DNA of 64,000 bases from CABZJG01 sp902512685 (GCA_051201605.1 CP179201.1:1798001-1862000); one strand, 5' to 3'. Shown: positions 8,636 through 17,621, counted from the first letter of the stretch. The notes: generated from the letters alone by a model not told the origin. Numbers and translations are program-made.

Positions 8636-8842
8636 CTAGGCCGCGTCTTCGTCCAGATCGATCTCGTCAACCATTGCAACAACCTCACGGTCGCCATAGT
8701 GGCCACAAGAAGCACAGATATGATGCGGACGCTTTAGCTCACCGCAATTGCTGCACTCGTTTGGGTTCCCCGCCACCAGTGCGTCGTGGGCCCGGCGATT
8801 GTTGCGCCGTGATTTTGATACTTTATTTTGTTGGACAGCCAT
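8636..8842 (-). CDS. rpmF: 50S ribosomal protein L32
   Basis: 68 residues, starting MAVQQNKVSKSRRNNRRAHD as in L32 generally. It contains two CxxC pairs (CSNC and CASC), the zinc-ribbon version of L32. The C-terminus is acidic. It precedes plsX by 18 bases and follows the DUF177 gene after a 153-base gap that contains a small GGGCA/TGCCC hairpin just upstream of the start. Confidence 0.97.
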   Translation of the reverse strand: MAVQQNKVSKSRRNNRRAHDALVAGNPNECSNCGELKRPHHICASCGHYGDREVVAMVDEIDLDEDAA

Positions 8843-8995
8843 GTCTCAACCTCAATTTATCAGGGCATCTGCCCTTGGTTCCATCCGTGTATCCGTGGCG
8901 CATACATCTAATTGCCGCTCAGATACAAGCCAATTTCGCAAGAAGGCGCGAAAATACTGTGATTTGTCTGTTTGACAAGAGCTCACAGCACGAAT

Positions 8996-9562
8996 TCAGC
9001 TATCTTTTTGCATTTTTTCTTGCAGTTTGGCTAGCCCCGAAAAAGGTTTGGCATCCGCATCGGTCATTGGAGCAACACCCGGTTGGCTAAAATTGGTTTC
9101 GCTCAAGGCTGCCCCCTGTGCCCGCGGGTAATCCGGCGCTTCGATCGACAGGGCCTCGGCCAGCACTGATAATAGGTCGATTTCTTCTGGCAAAGGCTCA
9201 AGCGTTTCATCGCTATCCATTTCGATTTCATCCATCGGATCTTCCATTGGCGCCAAATCCTTTTCGGGCACAAACCGCCGACGTACCTGGCTGTCCACAC
9301 GCGTGATCACAGGCCGTAATGTGATAACGCAATCTTGTTCGATGGTGGCCCCGAGCTTGGCCTTGAGCGCCCAGTTTTTTTTACCGCTTGCAACCAGTTG
9401 TCCAGTGAGTTGCAGCTTGCGCAGCGCGCGAAACCCTAGTTGTTTTGAAAGTTGGCGGCGTTGGTTTGCATCGGGGCTGATATCAAAGGCGGTTGGGCGC
9501 TGGTGATTGAGGTCGGCCAGACGAAAAAGGCTCTGAGAAGAGGGTGGCGGCGGCAAGGACAA
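8996..9562 (-). CDS. yceD: YceD/DUF177 family protein
   Basis: About 188 residues of the DUF177 family, which typically sits directly upstream of rpmF; a role in 23S rRNA or ribosome biogenesis has been proposed for plant and bacterial members. The core (about residues 40-140) contains the expected QDCVITLRPV and the acidic LPEEIDLLSVLAEAL segment. The start is unusual: the only upstream ATG (9646) would sit seven bases from the divergent bamE start. I therefore favour TTG at 9562, preceded by AGGAAG, which also gives the family-like N-terminus leading to SLFRLADL. Confidence 0.8.
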   Translation of the reverse strand: MSLPPPPSSQSLFRLADLNHQRPTAFDISPDANQRRQLSKQLGFRALRKLQLTGQLVASGKKNWALKAKLGATIEQDCVITLRPVITRVDSQVRRRFVPEKDLAPMEDPMDEIEMDSDETLEPLPEEIDLLSVLAEALSIEAPDYPRAQGAALSETNFSQPGVAPMTDADAKPFSGLAKLQEKMQKDS

Positions 9563-9595
9563 CAGATCTTCCTTTTCAAGACAAGTTTGCGTGTA

Positions 9596-9627
9596 TTGAC
9601 AAAATGGAATAAAGCCCAATCTATAAC
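9596..9627 (+). promoter_or_regulatory. Weak promoter candidate for bamE
   Basis: TTGACA (9596-9601) is a perfect -35 and TATAAC (9622-9627) a good -10, but the 20-base spacer is longer than optimal. It lies in the roughly 90-base divergent gap between yceD and bamE. Confidence 0.3.
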
Positions 9628-9652
9628 AAGACAAGGGTCGGTACATCTAACT

Positions 9653-10090
9653 ATGAAGAAATCAAGGTTTATAATTGGGGCGTCGGCAGCGTTGATTTTG
9701 CTTTCTGCCTGCTCTGCTCAATATCGTGCGCATGGATACATGCCGCAGCAAGAAGAAGTTGATGGGCTGGTGGTTGGGGTTGATAACCGCGACAGCGTTG
9801 CCAAATCCTTGGGTGTTCCATCATCAGGTGGCGTTGCCCGCGACAATGCATATTTTTATGTGCGAAGTCGGATACAGCAGGGCGCGCTTGGCCGTCCCAC
9901 AGAAGTAGACCGTGAGGTTCTGGTGCTGAGTTTCAACAAGCAAGGGGTGTTGAGCAACATAGAGCGGTTTGGATTGCAAGATGGCACTGTTGTCTCTTTA
10001 GAGCATAGAGTGACCAAAACTGCGGGACCTGAATTAAGTTTGATCCGGCAAATCATTGGATCAGTGGGCGGAAGCGCCCCCAACCTTTGA
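9653..10090 (+). CDS. bamE: Outer-membrane assembly lipoprotein, BamE/SmpA family
   Basis: 145 residues. A lipoprotein signal peptide ends at LLSAC with the lipid-bearing Cys at residue 20, followed by a SmpA/OmlA domain (about residues 30-110) containing a GVDNRDSVAKSLGVPSS motif and an FNKQGVLSNIERF strand. BamE stabilises the BamA-BamD complex that inserts outer-membrane beta-barrels. ATG 9653 is taken because the signal peptide starts there; the longer open frame upstream overlaps yceD and encodes nothing like it. The gene is divergent from yceD, as I recall in related genomes. Confidence 0.88.
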   Translation: MKKSRFIIGASAALILLSACSAQYRAHGYMPQQEEVDGLVVGVDNRDSVAKSLGVPSSGGVARDNAYFYVRSRIQQGALGRPTEVDREVLVLSFNKQGVLSNIERFGLQDGTVVSLEHRVTKTAGPELSLIRQIIGSVGGSAPNL

Positions 10091-10183
10091 TCGCATTCAC
10101 CCCTTAAGATGTGTTATTTTATGTTGCGAGATTATTACGTGCAGTTGGCTTGGGTGGTTTTGGAAAAGTAACTTTATTTAAGG

Positions 10184-10927
10184 ATGCATGATTTGGAAAA
10201 GCAGGCCGGCAAAAAATACAGCGTTCGGTTGACTGATACTCCAAGTGACATTCTCGCAGCGCAAAAGCTCCGGCATCTTGCATTTGGATTAAGCGCGCCG
10301 AGCGGCATTGATGCGGATAATTTTGATCCCGTGTGCACTCATGTTCTGGTGGAGGAGCAAAAAACAAACCGTTTGGTTTGCTGTTATCGGTTGCTGCACT
10401 TGAACGGCGGCTTAGAAATCGAAAAAAGTTGTTCTGCGCAGCACTATGAGCTTTCTGCGCTGCATTCTTACAGTGGCAAGCTTGTGGAAATGGGGCGCTT
10501 TTGTATTCATCCAGAGGTCAAAGACCCCGATGTGCTTCGGATGGCTTGGGCAGAGCTTGCCAAATACGTCGATCAGGAAGGCGTCGAGCTTTTGTTTGGC
10601 TGCGCGTCTTTTCAGGGCACCGACACAGCAGACTACCTTGATGCTTTTACCATGCTTCGGGATAAATATCTGGCCCCAAAACGCTGGCTTCCAAGGGTCA
10701 AATCCCCGACAGTTTTTCGCTTTGCCGCACGGCTGCGCCGTAAACCTGATATGAGGCAGGCCCTGCGTAGGATGCCGCCGCTGCTGCGCAGCTATCTGAT
10801 GATGGGGGGATGGGTAAGTGATCATGCGGTGGTTGATTCGCAATTAAATACGCTGCATGTTTTTACCGGAATTGAAATTCGATCAATGCCCGCTGCGCGC
10901 AAAAGGCTTTTGCGCGCGCTCTCTTGA
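10184..10927 (+). CDS. olsB: L-ornithine N-alpha-acyltransferase
   Basis: 247 residues of the GNAT-like acyltransferase family that uses 3-hydroxyacyl-ACP to acylate ornithine, the first step of ornithine-lipid synthesis. Visible family features are the N-terminal AAQKLRHLAFG segment, the VEMGRFCIHPEV strand, the FGCASFQGTD loop and the C-terminal PPLLRSYLMMGGWV region. The second enzyme, OlsA, is not adjacent; the next gene is an ABC-F ATPase. Ornithine lipids replace phospholipids under phosphate limitation in many marine bacteria, but no Pho box was identified upstream. Confidence 0.85.
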   Translation: MHDLEKQAGKKYSVRLTDTPSDILAAQKLRHLAFGLSAPSGIDADNFDPVCTHVLVEEQKTNRLVCCYRLLHLNGGLEIEKSCSAQHYELSALHSYSGKLVEMGRFCIHPEVKDPDVLRMAWAELAKYVDQEGVELLFGCASFQGTDTADYLDAFTMLRDKYLAPKRWLPRVKSPTVFRFAARLRRKPDMRQALRRMPPLLRSYLMMGGWVSDHAVVDSQLNTLHVFTGIEIRSMPAARKRLLRALS

Positions 10928-10958
10928 CCTTTTGGGATCGGGCGCTTAGCAGCGCGCT

Positions 10959-12770
10959 ATGGCACGCGTCCCATTATTACAGCTTAGCGATATTGCACTG
11001 ACATTTGGCGGAGATCCGGTCTTTGACAGGCTTGATCTGGTAATCCAGCCCGGTGAACGGCTTGCCTTGGTGGGACGCAACGGGTCTGGAAAATCCACTT
11101 TGATGAAAGTGATGGCCGGCTTGGTCGCACCAGACCGCGGCGCGCGTGTCATCCCGCCCGGTTTGGTGGCTGGCTATATGGAGCAAGATCCGGTTATGAC
11201 GAAATTTGCCACTTTGGGCGAATTTGCCTCAAGCGGGCTAGAACCGGGGGAGCTTTACCGCGTAGAGCGCGCTGCAGAGGGGTTAAAATTTGATCCAGAA
11301 CGATTGGTTGAAACCGCATCCGGCGGAGAGCGGCGCCGCGCGGCTCTGGCCAAATTGATGGCCGAAGCACCGGATTTGATGTTGCTGGATGAGCCAACAA
11401 ACCATTTGGATATTGAGGCCATTACCTGGCTGGAAGCTGAGTTAAAGGCGACCAAAGCAGGGTTTGTTTTGATCAGCCATGATAGGGCCTTTCTTAACGC
11501 GCTCAGCCGGGCAACCTTGTGGATTGATTGCGGCCAGGTGCGGCGTAATGAGCAAGGGTTTGACGGGTTCGAGGCGTGGCGAGATAAGCTGTGGCAGGAC
11601 GAAGATATGCAGCGTCACAAAATGGACCGCAAAATAAAATCTGAGGGCCGTTGGGCGGTGGAAGGCATTAGCGCGCGGCGCAAACGCAATCAAGGACGGT
11701 TGCGGGCGCTGCAAAGCCTGCGCGCCGAGCGCGCCGGAATGATCCGCCGGCAAGGCACGGCCGCGATGGCCCTGAGCGTAGCGCCAAAGTCCGGCCGTAA
11801 GGTCATCGAGGCACACGATATTGCAAAATCCTTTGGCGATACGCTCATCCTGCGACGGTTTTCGATCACCATTCAGCGCGGTGACCGGGTAGCGCTTGTG
11901 GGGCCGAATGGAGTGGGCAAAACCACCTTGCTGCGGCTTTTGATGGGCGAGATTGATCCCGACCAAGGTCAGATTAAACAAGGCACCAATCTGGTGTCTG
12001 CTGTCTTTGACCAAAACCGCACGCAACTTGATCCGGAGATGACCCTTTGGGACAGCCTGACAGGTGATCCGGCGATGCGGGTGTCGGGCAAAGCCGATCA
12101 GGTGTTGGTGCGCGGCAGGCCAAAACATGTGGTGGGGTATTTAAAAGAGTTTCTGTTCGACGAAGCGCAGGCCCGCGCGCCTGTGCGTTCGCTGTCGGGT
12201 GGGGAAAAGGCACGGCTTTTACTGGCCAAGATTATGGCGCGTGAAAGCAATCTTCTGGTGCTTGATGAGCCGACCAATGATCTGGATGTGGAAACGCTTG
12301 ATTTGCTGCAAGAGTTGCTGGATGATTATCAAGGAACAGTGATTTTGGTCAGTCACGACCGCGATTTTCTGGACCGTGTGGCAACAACGACCATCGCCAT
12401 GGAAGGCGGCGGCCACACGGTGGCCTATGCCGGCGGGTGGTCAGATTATCAAGCCCAGAAACAGGTTGCGCCGCCCCTCGCAAAGCCCAGCAATGCGCTT
12501 AAAGTCAAGTCGGAGGTTAAACCTGACCGGCAGTCAGAAAAACCGGGCCTGACATTTACCGAGCGGCATCGGCTTGAAAACCTTCCTGCAGAAATTGAAA
12601 AGCTGGAAGCTGAGATTGCAAAGCTTGAAGAGTATCTGTCTGCGCCAGATCTTTACCAGCAGGCGCCGCTTAAATTTCAAAAAGCCAGCGGGGCTCTTGT
12701 TGAGCGGCAAAAGGCGCTGCAGGCTGCTGAGGACGACTGGCTTGCTTTGGAAGAAAAAAATCCCTCATAG
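10959..12770 (+). CDS. uup: ABC-F family ATPase (Uup-like)
   Basis: 603 residues with two soluble ABC domains and no membrane segments. The first has Walker A GRNGSGKS (about residues 40-47), signature SGGERRR and Walker B LMLLDEPTNHLD. The second has Walker A GPNGVGKT, signature LSGGEKARL and LLVLDEPTNDLD. A linker of basic helices lies between them, and the C-terminal 80 residues form a predicted coiled coil, the Uup hallmark. ABC-F proteins act on ribosomes or, for Uup, have been linked to branched DNA and ribosome assembly. The start at 10959 has only a weak ribosome site. Confidence 0.9.
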   Translation: MARVPLLQLSDIALTFGGDPVFDRLDLVIQPGERLALVGRNGSGKSTLMKVMAGLVAPDRGARVIPPGLVAGYMEQDPVMTKFATLGEFASSGLEPGELYRVERAAEGLKFDPERLVETASGGERRRAALAKLMAEAPDLMLLDEPTNHLDIEAITWLEAELKATKAGFVLISHDRAFLNALSRATLWIDCGQVRRNEQGFDGFEAWRDKLWQDEDMQRHKMDRKIKSEGRWAVEGISARRKRNQGRLRALQSLRAERAGMIRRQGTAAMALSVAPKSGRKVIEAHDIAKSFGDTLILRRFSITIQRGDRVALVGPNGVGKTTLLRLLMGEIDPDQGQIKQGTNLVSAVFDQNRTQLDPEMTLWDSLTGDPAMRVSGKADQVLVRGRPKHVVGYLKEFLFDEAQARAPVRSLSGGEKARLLLAKIMARESNLLVLDEPTNDLDVETLDLLQELLDDYQGTVILVSHDRDFLDRVATTTIAMEGGGHTVAYAGGWSDYQAQKQVAPPLAKPSNALKVKSEVKPDRQSEKPGLTFTERHRLENLPAEIEKLEAEIAKLEEYLSAPDLYQQAPLKFQKASGALVERQKALQAAEDDWLALEEKNPS

Positions 12771-12840
12771 AGCCTGCAGAGGCGCTGTGTGATCTATTTA
12801 TCAACGCTGGCCCCTGAGAAAGATATAACCAAAAGCTTGC

Positions 12841-12892
12841 CCTAAGCTGCGCAGCTTAAAGGGAGTATTTGAGCAAAGAAAAAGAGAAAACC
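12841..12892 (+). terminator. Hairpin plus GGGAGTATTT element after uup
   Basis: The palindrome AAGCTGCGCAGCTT (12844-12857), flanked by CCCT and AAAGGG, is followed by GGGAGTATTT (12861-12870) and then an A-rich GAGCAAAGAAAAAGAG. It lies 70 bases past the uup stop. A second copy of the GGGAGTATTT-CAAA-GAAAAA part occurs after mttB on the other strand (50692-50743). It probably ends or protects transcripts. Confidence 0.55.
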
Positions 12893-12987
12893 CTGGGGCA
12901 CTGCATGCGGTAATGCGAGTTTTGCGAAGGCTTACAAGGGATGGCGCAGTTTGCGCCCGCCTGTTCGGCAAAGGCAGTTGATTGACA

Positions 12988-14055
12988 TCAGCCTTTGGAA
13001 GGCAAATGTCGTTGCAAGGCATGGAGCGCGAAGACGGTCAGTATTATCCGGTACATATGATGCAAGCTGACCAAAGCGGGATTGGCATTCAAGCTCAGAG
13101 CGATCAAAGACATTTCGGTCAGCCCCCCCGGGGCAAAGCTGATCAGTAAAACATCAAACGGCAAAGGTTGAAATGTCCGCAGGATTAAACAAATTGCCAA
13201 AGCAATCAGAAGCATGGCTGTCACACTGGCAAAGCTAAGTGCAATACCGCGGACCAGCATATCACGTTTAAGTCCTGCAAATCGGGAGCCAAGCGCAGTG
13301 CCGATGACGAGTTGCGCTGTGATAATCAAGACTTCGGGGAGTTGCAGTGTGGCCAGCCCAGAAAGGTTGACGGCAGCAGCGATCAAAAGCGGTCCCATTA
13401 ATTGACCGGCAGGGATTTTAAGCTTGAGACCAAACACCAGACCAATAAGCACAACCCCAGCACCGATCAGGACCTGTTCTGGAGTGATATCCGCTTGAAC
13501 CCCGCTGGTAATTTGCACGCCAGCAGCGCTGCCCAAGGGCGCGCCGATCCACACCGACATCAGCATGGGTACGAGCATGATCACCACAATAACGCGCAAG
13601 AACTGCTGCACAGTGAGAAGTTTGATATTGCATCCATGGGCCTCGCCCATGGTAATGCTTTCCATCAACCCGCCAGGTGCGCTGCAAAAAAACGCCGTGA
13701 CGGAATCATATCCGCCCAAGCGGCGAAAAATCCACAAATTGGCAGCAAAACCAAGCGGTACAAAAACACTCAGGCCGATCAAGCTCATGACCATCAAAGG
13801 CGCACGCGCCACCAGCTCTGGTGTCACCTGAGCGCCAATCATCACGCCGATCACGGCAATAAAGAGCATGCGTAGGAACATTGGGAATTTATAGGTGTGG
13901 GGCAGGGCTTCAGGGCGCGCAATTGTAAAACTTGCGGTCGCAAGCAAAGCGCCCAGCATCCAGGGAAGGGGCATTACTGTAAGACTGGCCAGAAACCCAC
14001 CGAGCCCTCCGAGCGCCAGCAAGGCAAGGGTTGGTATAAGATTTCTAAAATCCAT
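12988..14055 (-). CDS. AbrB-family integral membrane protein
   Basis: 355 residues with about ten hydrophobic segments arranged as two similar halves, each containing a Pro/Gly-rich loop (TVMPLPWMLGALLA and KIPAGQLMGPLLIAAA). This matches PF05145, named AbrB or putative ammonia monooxygenase although no enzymatic activity is established; a transport role is more plausible from the topology. ATG 14055 is chosen because the first membrane helix begins there, removing 19 non-hydrophobic residues. It follows the Rieske gene and the 70-residue gene on the same strand. Confidence 0.8.
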   Translation of the reverse strand: MDFRNLIPTLALLALGGLGGFLASLTVMPLPWMLGALLATASFTIARPEALPHTYKFPMFLRMLFIAVIGVMIGAQVTPELVARAPLMVMSLIGLSVFVPLGFAANLWIFRRLGGYDSVTAFFCSAPGGLMESITMGEAHGCNIKLLTVQQFLRVIVVIMLVPMLMSVWIGAPLGSAAGVQITSGVQADITPEQVLIGAGVVLIGLVFGLKLKIPAGQLMGPLLIAAAVNLSGLATLQLPEVLIITAQLVIGTALGSRFAGLKRDMLVRGIALSFASVTAMLLIALAICLILRTFQPLPFDVLLISFAPGGLTEMSLIALSLNANPALVSLHHMYRIILTVFALHALQRHLPSKG

Positions 14056-14118
14056 ACGACAAATTCTCTTACCCAGCCAAACCGTGATGCGATAAACCGG
14101 TTTGGCTGTCAAACAGCT

Positions 14119-14331
14119 TTACTCTTCGCGGCCATGCTTTTTAAGAAACTCAAAAAGCTCTATCTGAAGTTCATGATTGCACTCGAGGGCAAAAATATAG
14201 GCTTGGGTGGCAAAAAAGCAGGCGCTGTCAAGCGTTTCGGCGGCGCGGGCCGCTTGGCGGTAAAGGTCGGCCAATGCTTTTTTGTCATTGGCCGCATGCG
14301 CCGAAAGGATCCGAGCGTTCAGCGCGCTCAT
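14119..14331 (-). CDS. Small helical hypothetical protein
   Basis: 70 residues, predicted all-helical with a TPR-like alternation (AARAAETLDSACFFATQAYIFALE), no signal peptide and no metal motif. Its start overlaps the stop of the Rieske oxygenase gene by an ATGA-type junction, so the two are translationally coupled and may work together. The function is not recognised. Confidence 0.7.
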   Translation of the reverse strand: MSALNARILSAHAANDKKALADLYRQAARAAETLDSACFFATQAYIFALECNHELQIELFEFLKKHGREE

Positions 14332-15506
14332 GCGCTTTTATGGCTGGCCGCGCGATGCGCCTGAATGTTTTTTGCGGTCCAGTCGTGAAAGCAGTGTGTC
14401 GGGGCATCCATTACTGGTGAAAACCGGCCGCCGTCAAATTGTGCCCCGTGGCGGCCGCGCTGCATGCCTTCGACTACAAAGATATCCTCTTCAAAGACAT
14501 CTTTCCATTGTGCTGTGTTTTTCGAACGCAATGCCTTATCGGTGGAGGTTGAAGGATAGTAAAGATGAACCTGTTCAACGGTGCTTTCCGGACCATCGGG
14601 TATCAGCAAGATGGTAAAGGCATGATCGCGGTGCACACCAAGCAGCACATTTGGATAGATTGCAAGATATTCAGCCGCAGTTTGCCATTTGTCGCTGAGC
14701 CCGGTGAAATCGGGAAAGCGCGCGCCGTTTTCACCCTCTAACTGGCGATAAACCAATGTCCCCTGACCGGAATAGTGATTGTAGCTTTCTATATTATAGT
14801 GATCTTCGAGCCGTGAGTAACTGTTGAGACCGGGGTGCACCCATGGCAAGTGGTAGCTTTCACAATAATTTTCAACGGCAAGTTTCCAGTTGCAGTTTAC
14901 GGTTAGATCAAACCGGCTGTCGGCGCCTCCGTGGTGCATTGGCTGATCAAATTCCGCCCATCGCTGAATGGCATCTTGCATTGCCTGTTCAAAGGGGGGC
15001 GCTTTTCCATCGACATTGATCCAGACAACATCGCGCCATATATGAGTGCGTATCTCGGTGAGACCAAGCGTGGTGCGATCAATGTCCTTGTGGGTATTTT
15101 TGCCCGGGCCGCCCACATGCGGGGTGCTGATCAGCTGCCCATCAGTGGTATAGCACCAGCTATGATAGGGGCAACGGATAGCGCCCTCTATTTTCTGGGC
15201 GGTTTCAACAAGTATCATACCGCGATGGCGGCAGGTGTTTTGAAACACTCGAATGCGGCTGGATCGATCGCGAATTAATAAAAGAGGCATTCCCAAAAAC
15301 GTAATGGGAACCGCGTCACCGGTTTCTGGAACATCAGCGCCGACAGCTAAACCAGCCCAGTTTGAAAACAACAAAGCGTGTTTTTCTTCTTCAAAGATGT
15401 CGTGATTGATATAATGTTCATTCGGAAGCCCATTCGCCTCTGACACAGGGCGGCGCACAGATGATAAATTCGTGGTTTGCGTCACGGTGAACCTCATAGC
15501 TAGCAT
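14328..15506 (-). CDS. Rieske non-haem iron oxygenase, alpha subunit
   Basis: About 392 residues. The N-terminal Rieske [2Fe-2S] site is complete (CRHRG then CPYHSW, about 18 residues apart). The C-terminal catalytic domain has the mononuclear-iron motif ENYCESYHLPWVHP, with the two His ligands five residues apart. This architecture covers aromatic-ring hydroxylases and also N-demethylases of quaternary amines such as glycine betaine; the substrate cannot be read here, and no reductase gene is adjacent. ATG 15506 is one of three close starts (GTG 15509, ATG 15497), none with a clear ribosome site. The frameshifted XRE regulator lies immediately upstream on the same strand. Confidence 0.88.
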   Translation of the reverse strand: MLAMRFTVTQTTNLSSVRRPVSEANGLPNEHYINHDIFEEEKHALLFSNWAGLAVGADVPETGDAVPITFLGMPLLLIRDRSSRIRVFQNTCRHRGMILVETAQKIEGAIRCPYHSWCYTTDGQLISTPHVGGPGKNTHKDIDRTTLGLTEIRTHIWRDVVWINVDGKAPPFEQAMQDAIQRWAEFDQPMHHGGADSRFDLTVNCNWKLAVENYCESYHLPWVHPGLNSYSRLEDHYNIESYNHYSGQGTLVYRQLEGENGARFPDFTGLSDKWQTAAEYLAIYPNVLLGVHRDHAFTILLIPDGPESTVEQVHLYYPSTSTDKALRSKNTAQWKDVFEEDIFVVEGMQRGRHGAQFDGGRFSPVMDAPTHCFHDWTAKNIQAHRAASHKSA

Positions 15507-15583
15507 CACGATAGGATAAAACTAGCAGTTTTGGGAGGTTTTGCTTGCCGATCCGCGACCTTGAGGGCCGGCTTGCGACACCT

Positions 15584-16397
15584 TTAACAAAATGCCTCAT
15601 CCGGGCGCAACAATGTCCGGTGAAAGGGCCAAAGACTGTCAATTTCACAAATACCGGCTTGTCTTGCCGTGGCCATGACCTCAGAACGTTTCTGGCCCAG
15701 ATGTTCAAAAACCAGCCGTGTCACGCGGGTGCCATTCAAATGCTCTGGAACGGTTCTTGTACTATAACCAAGCCAGAAGTTGCCTTCAAAAGAAGGTGTA
15801 GGTGAAAGATAACTAAAGGAACATGACGTAGATCCACGGCGAAAAGCAAGCATTGCAACGCCGCCCTCCTGGGCGATGATAAACCCTCTAAACTCACGGG
15901 TTTTGGGATTTGTATCCAACCCTTGACCGGCGACCGCTTCTTTGGCTTCCATCCCGCGAAGGAACCTCTGAGAATCCCTTTTGTAGATATGAATTAAGCC
16001 CTGAACAAAGCGTTCTTCTTCGAGAAAGCTCTGCCTTGAAAAGCGAAAAAAAACCAGTGGGAAAGACTTTGAGTGAGATGTCAGTCTCTTTTGGGCCAAA
16101 ATACGCACGCAATTCAGGATGTATCAGCACATTTGTATTCTTTGCTTCGATCTGGTCAAGCGGCTCAAGTATAATGCGTGCATCGGTTTCGAAGAAACTA
16201 CATATTTTGTGCAACACATCCGGCCGGGGAAAGCTTTCTCCGGATAGATAGCGGTTAAATTGTGTGCGATTGATTGCAAGTTCTCGGCAGATTGATGAAA
16301 TTGTGGAATGACCTTGGGATAAAAGGCGCAGGTTTTGCCCGAAAACGGCGCGGAGTTGGGTCGGGGTTGTGCTTGTTTCACTTGTATTGGGCGACAT
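15584..16397 (-). pseudogene. XRE-type HTH regulator, frameshifted at a T8 run
   Basis: Read as one gene this would be about 270 residues: an N-terminal XRE-like helix-turn-helix (ICRELAINRTQFNRYLSGES, about residues 35-55), a middle region, and a C-terminal domain ending in RTLLRP. The first frame runs from ATG 16397 through VFPTGFF and then becomes nonsense. The second frame picks up seamlessly at RFSRQSFLEEERF. The junction is an uninterrupted run of eight T on the coding strand (plus-strand A 16046-16053). Seven T would restore one continuous frame. This could be true inactivation, slippage-based expression control, or a sequencing error. It lies divergent to the 115-residue gene and upstream of the Rieske oxygenase, a possible target. 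Confidence 0.8.
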
Positions 16398-16616
16398 GAA
16401 TTATCCTCAGGCCTAAATATTAATATTCGAAACGATTTACGTGCTTAAAAAACGGTTTTTCTACAAACTGATGCCAAATAGATTCAGAGCTGACACATTT
16501 ATACACTCTTTGTGGGAGTTTTAGACACAAAATACAAGGAAATGTTGATAGATAAATATGGTTAATAAAGGCATTTTAAAACAAAATCAGGTAATGAAAC
16601 TACAAAGGGTGCTGCT

Positions 16617-16964
16617 ATGTATGGTGTTATCTTATGGAGCGATCAAGATGCCCAAAGAGCCGTAATATGGTGTGAAGATCATGGGAAACTTGCCTATTTC
16701 AACCCTCACACTGACGCGGTTGCGTCGGTGGCGGACGAAAACCCGCCCCTAGGGGTCGGCGATCTAATTAAGTTTCATGTGCGTGACTGGTGCACTGTTC
16801 GGTGGGCATCCAAAGTTGAACTTGTTTCCGCTGCGCGGTTTCCTGATTTGGCTGGCGGCTTGGCGATTGCGGGGGCTGAAGTTAAACAAAGTCAAACGAT
16901 GGATTTGGGAAATTTGATTGCGTTTCGTAAGTCACCTGAACTCAGCCAATGCGCGACAGCATAG
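16617..16964 (+). CDS. Hypothetical small cytoplasmic protein
   Basis: 115 residues without a signal peptide or membrane segment. The first 75 residues look like a small beta-barrel (alternating strands such as YGVILWSDQDAQRAVIWCED and DLIKFHVRDW), loosely reminiscent of an OB or cold-shock fold, but no nucleic-acid-binding motif is present, so no function is assigned. The AAAGGG at 16604-16609 supports ATG 16617. It diverges from the XRE regulator across a 219-base AT-rich gap that probably holds both promoters. Confidence 0.65.
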   Translation: MYGVILWSDQDAQRAVIWCEDHGKLAYFNPHTDAVASVADENPPLGVGDLIKFHVRDWCTVRWASKVELVSAARFPDLAGGLAIAGAEVKQSQTMDLGNLIAFRKSPELSQCATA

Positions 16965-16996
16965 TTTGACGCCAGACCAAATTTGCCCATTTCAGA

Positions 16997-17572
16997 TCAA
17001 TCCGTTTGCTCAGTGCCCCCACGAGACAGCGCCGCAACGCCTGTTCTTGCGATTTCGCTTAGGCCAAGAGGGCGCATTAAATCCGCAAAAGCATCCACTT
17101 TATCGGGCGTTCCAGTGATTTGAAAAACAAAACTTTTTAGGGTGCTGTCAACGACATGAGCACGAAAAATATCTGCAAGACGCAGGGCTTCTACGCGTTT
17201 TTCGCCTTTTCCGTCAACTTTTAACAGCGCCAATTCACGTTCGACCGAACTGCCTTCTACTGTAAGATCATGCACCTCGTGAACCGGCACGATCCGGCCC
17301 AGTTGAGCTTTGATCTGCTCAATAACCTGAGGGGTCCCGGTGGTGACAATGGTGATCCGGCTTAGATGGCCATGATGATCCACTTCTGCCACTGTCAGGC
17401 TGTCGATATTATATCCGCGCCCAGAAAATAAACCTATCACGCGGGCCAGAACGCCAGCTTCATTATCAACCAGTACTGCCAGTGTATGGGTTTCGTTTTC
17501 TTCCCCAAAGTTTGACCTTAGGTTATAGGCCGAATGCTTGGACGAACCTTTTTTTATTTTCAGAGCAGACAT
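16997..17572 (-). CDS. ilvH: Acetohydroxyacid synthase small (regulatory) subunit
   Basis: 191 residues. The N-terminal ACT domain (HTLAVLVDNEAGVLARVIGLF, about residues 28-50, with GRGYNIDSLTVAEVD) binds valine or leucine for feedback inhibition, and the C-terminal ALS_ss-C domain follows. It partners with the catalytic subunit encoded 49 bases upstream. ATG 17572 gives the family-like start; an upstream in-frame codon adds nine residues without support. It shares the ilvI promoter and attenuator. Confidence 0.95.
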   Translation of the reverse strand: MSALKIKKGSSKHSAYNLRSNFGEENETHTLAVLVDNEAGVLARVIGLFSGRGYNIDSLTVAEVDHHGHLSRITIVTTGTPQVIEQIKAQLGRIVPVHEVHDLTVEGSSVERELALLKVDGKGEKRVEALRLADIFRAHVVDSTLKSFVFQITGTPDKVDAFADLMRPLGLSEIARTGVAALSRGGTEQTD

Positions 17573-17621
17573 TTTTTTGCTTTCTGTTTTATAAAACAAA
17601 TTATCAAAGGGCGGTTGTAGG

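Noticed and set aside
11442..12128. 228-residue minus-strand frame inside uup
   Set aside because: Lies over the conserved ABC domains of uup, which explain the sequence fully.
13402..13875. 157-residue plus-strand frame inside the AbrB-family gene
   Set aside because: Shadow of a membrane-protein gene; its His/Asn-rich composition is an artefact of reading the other strand.
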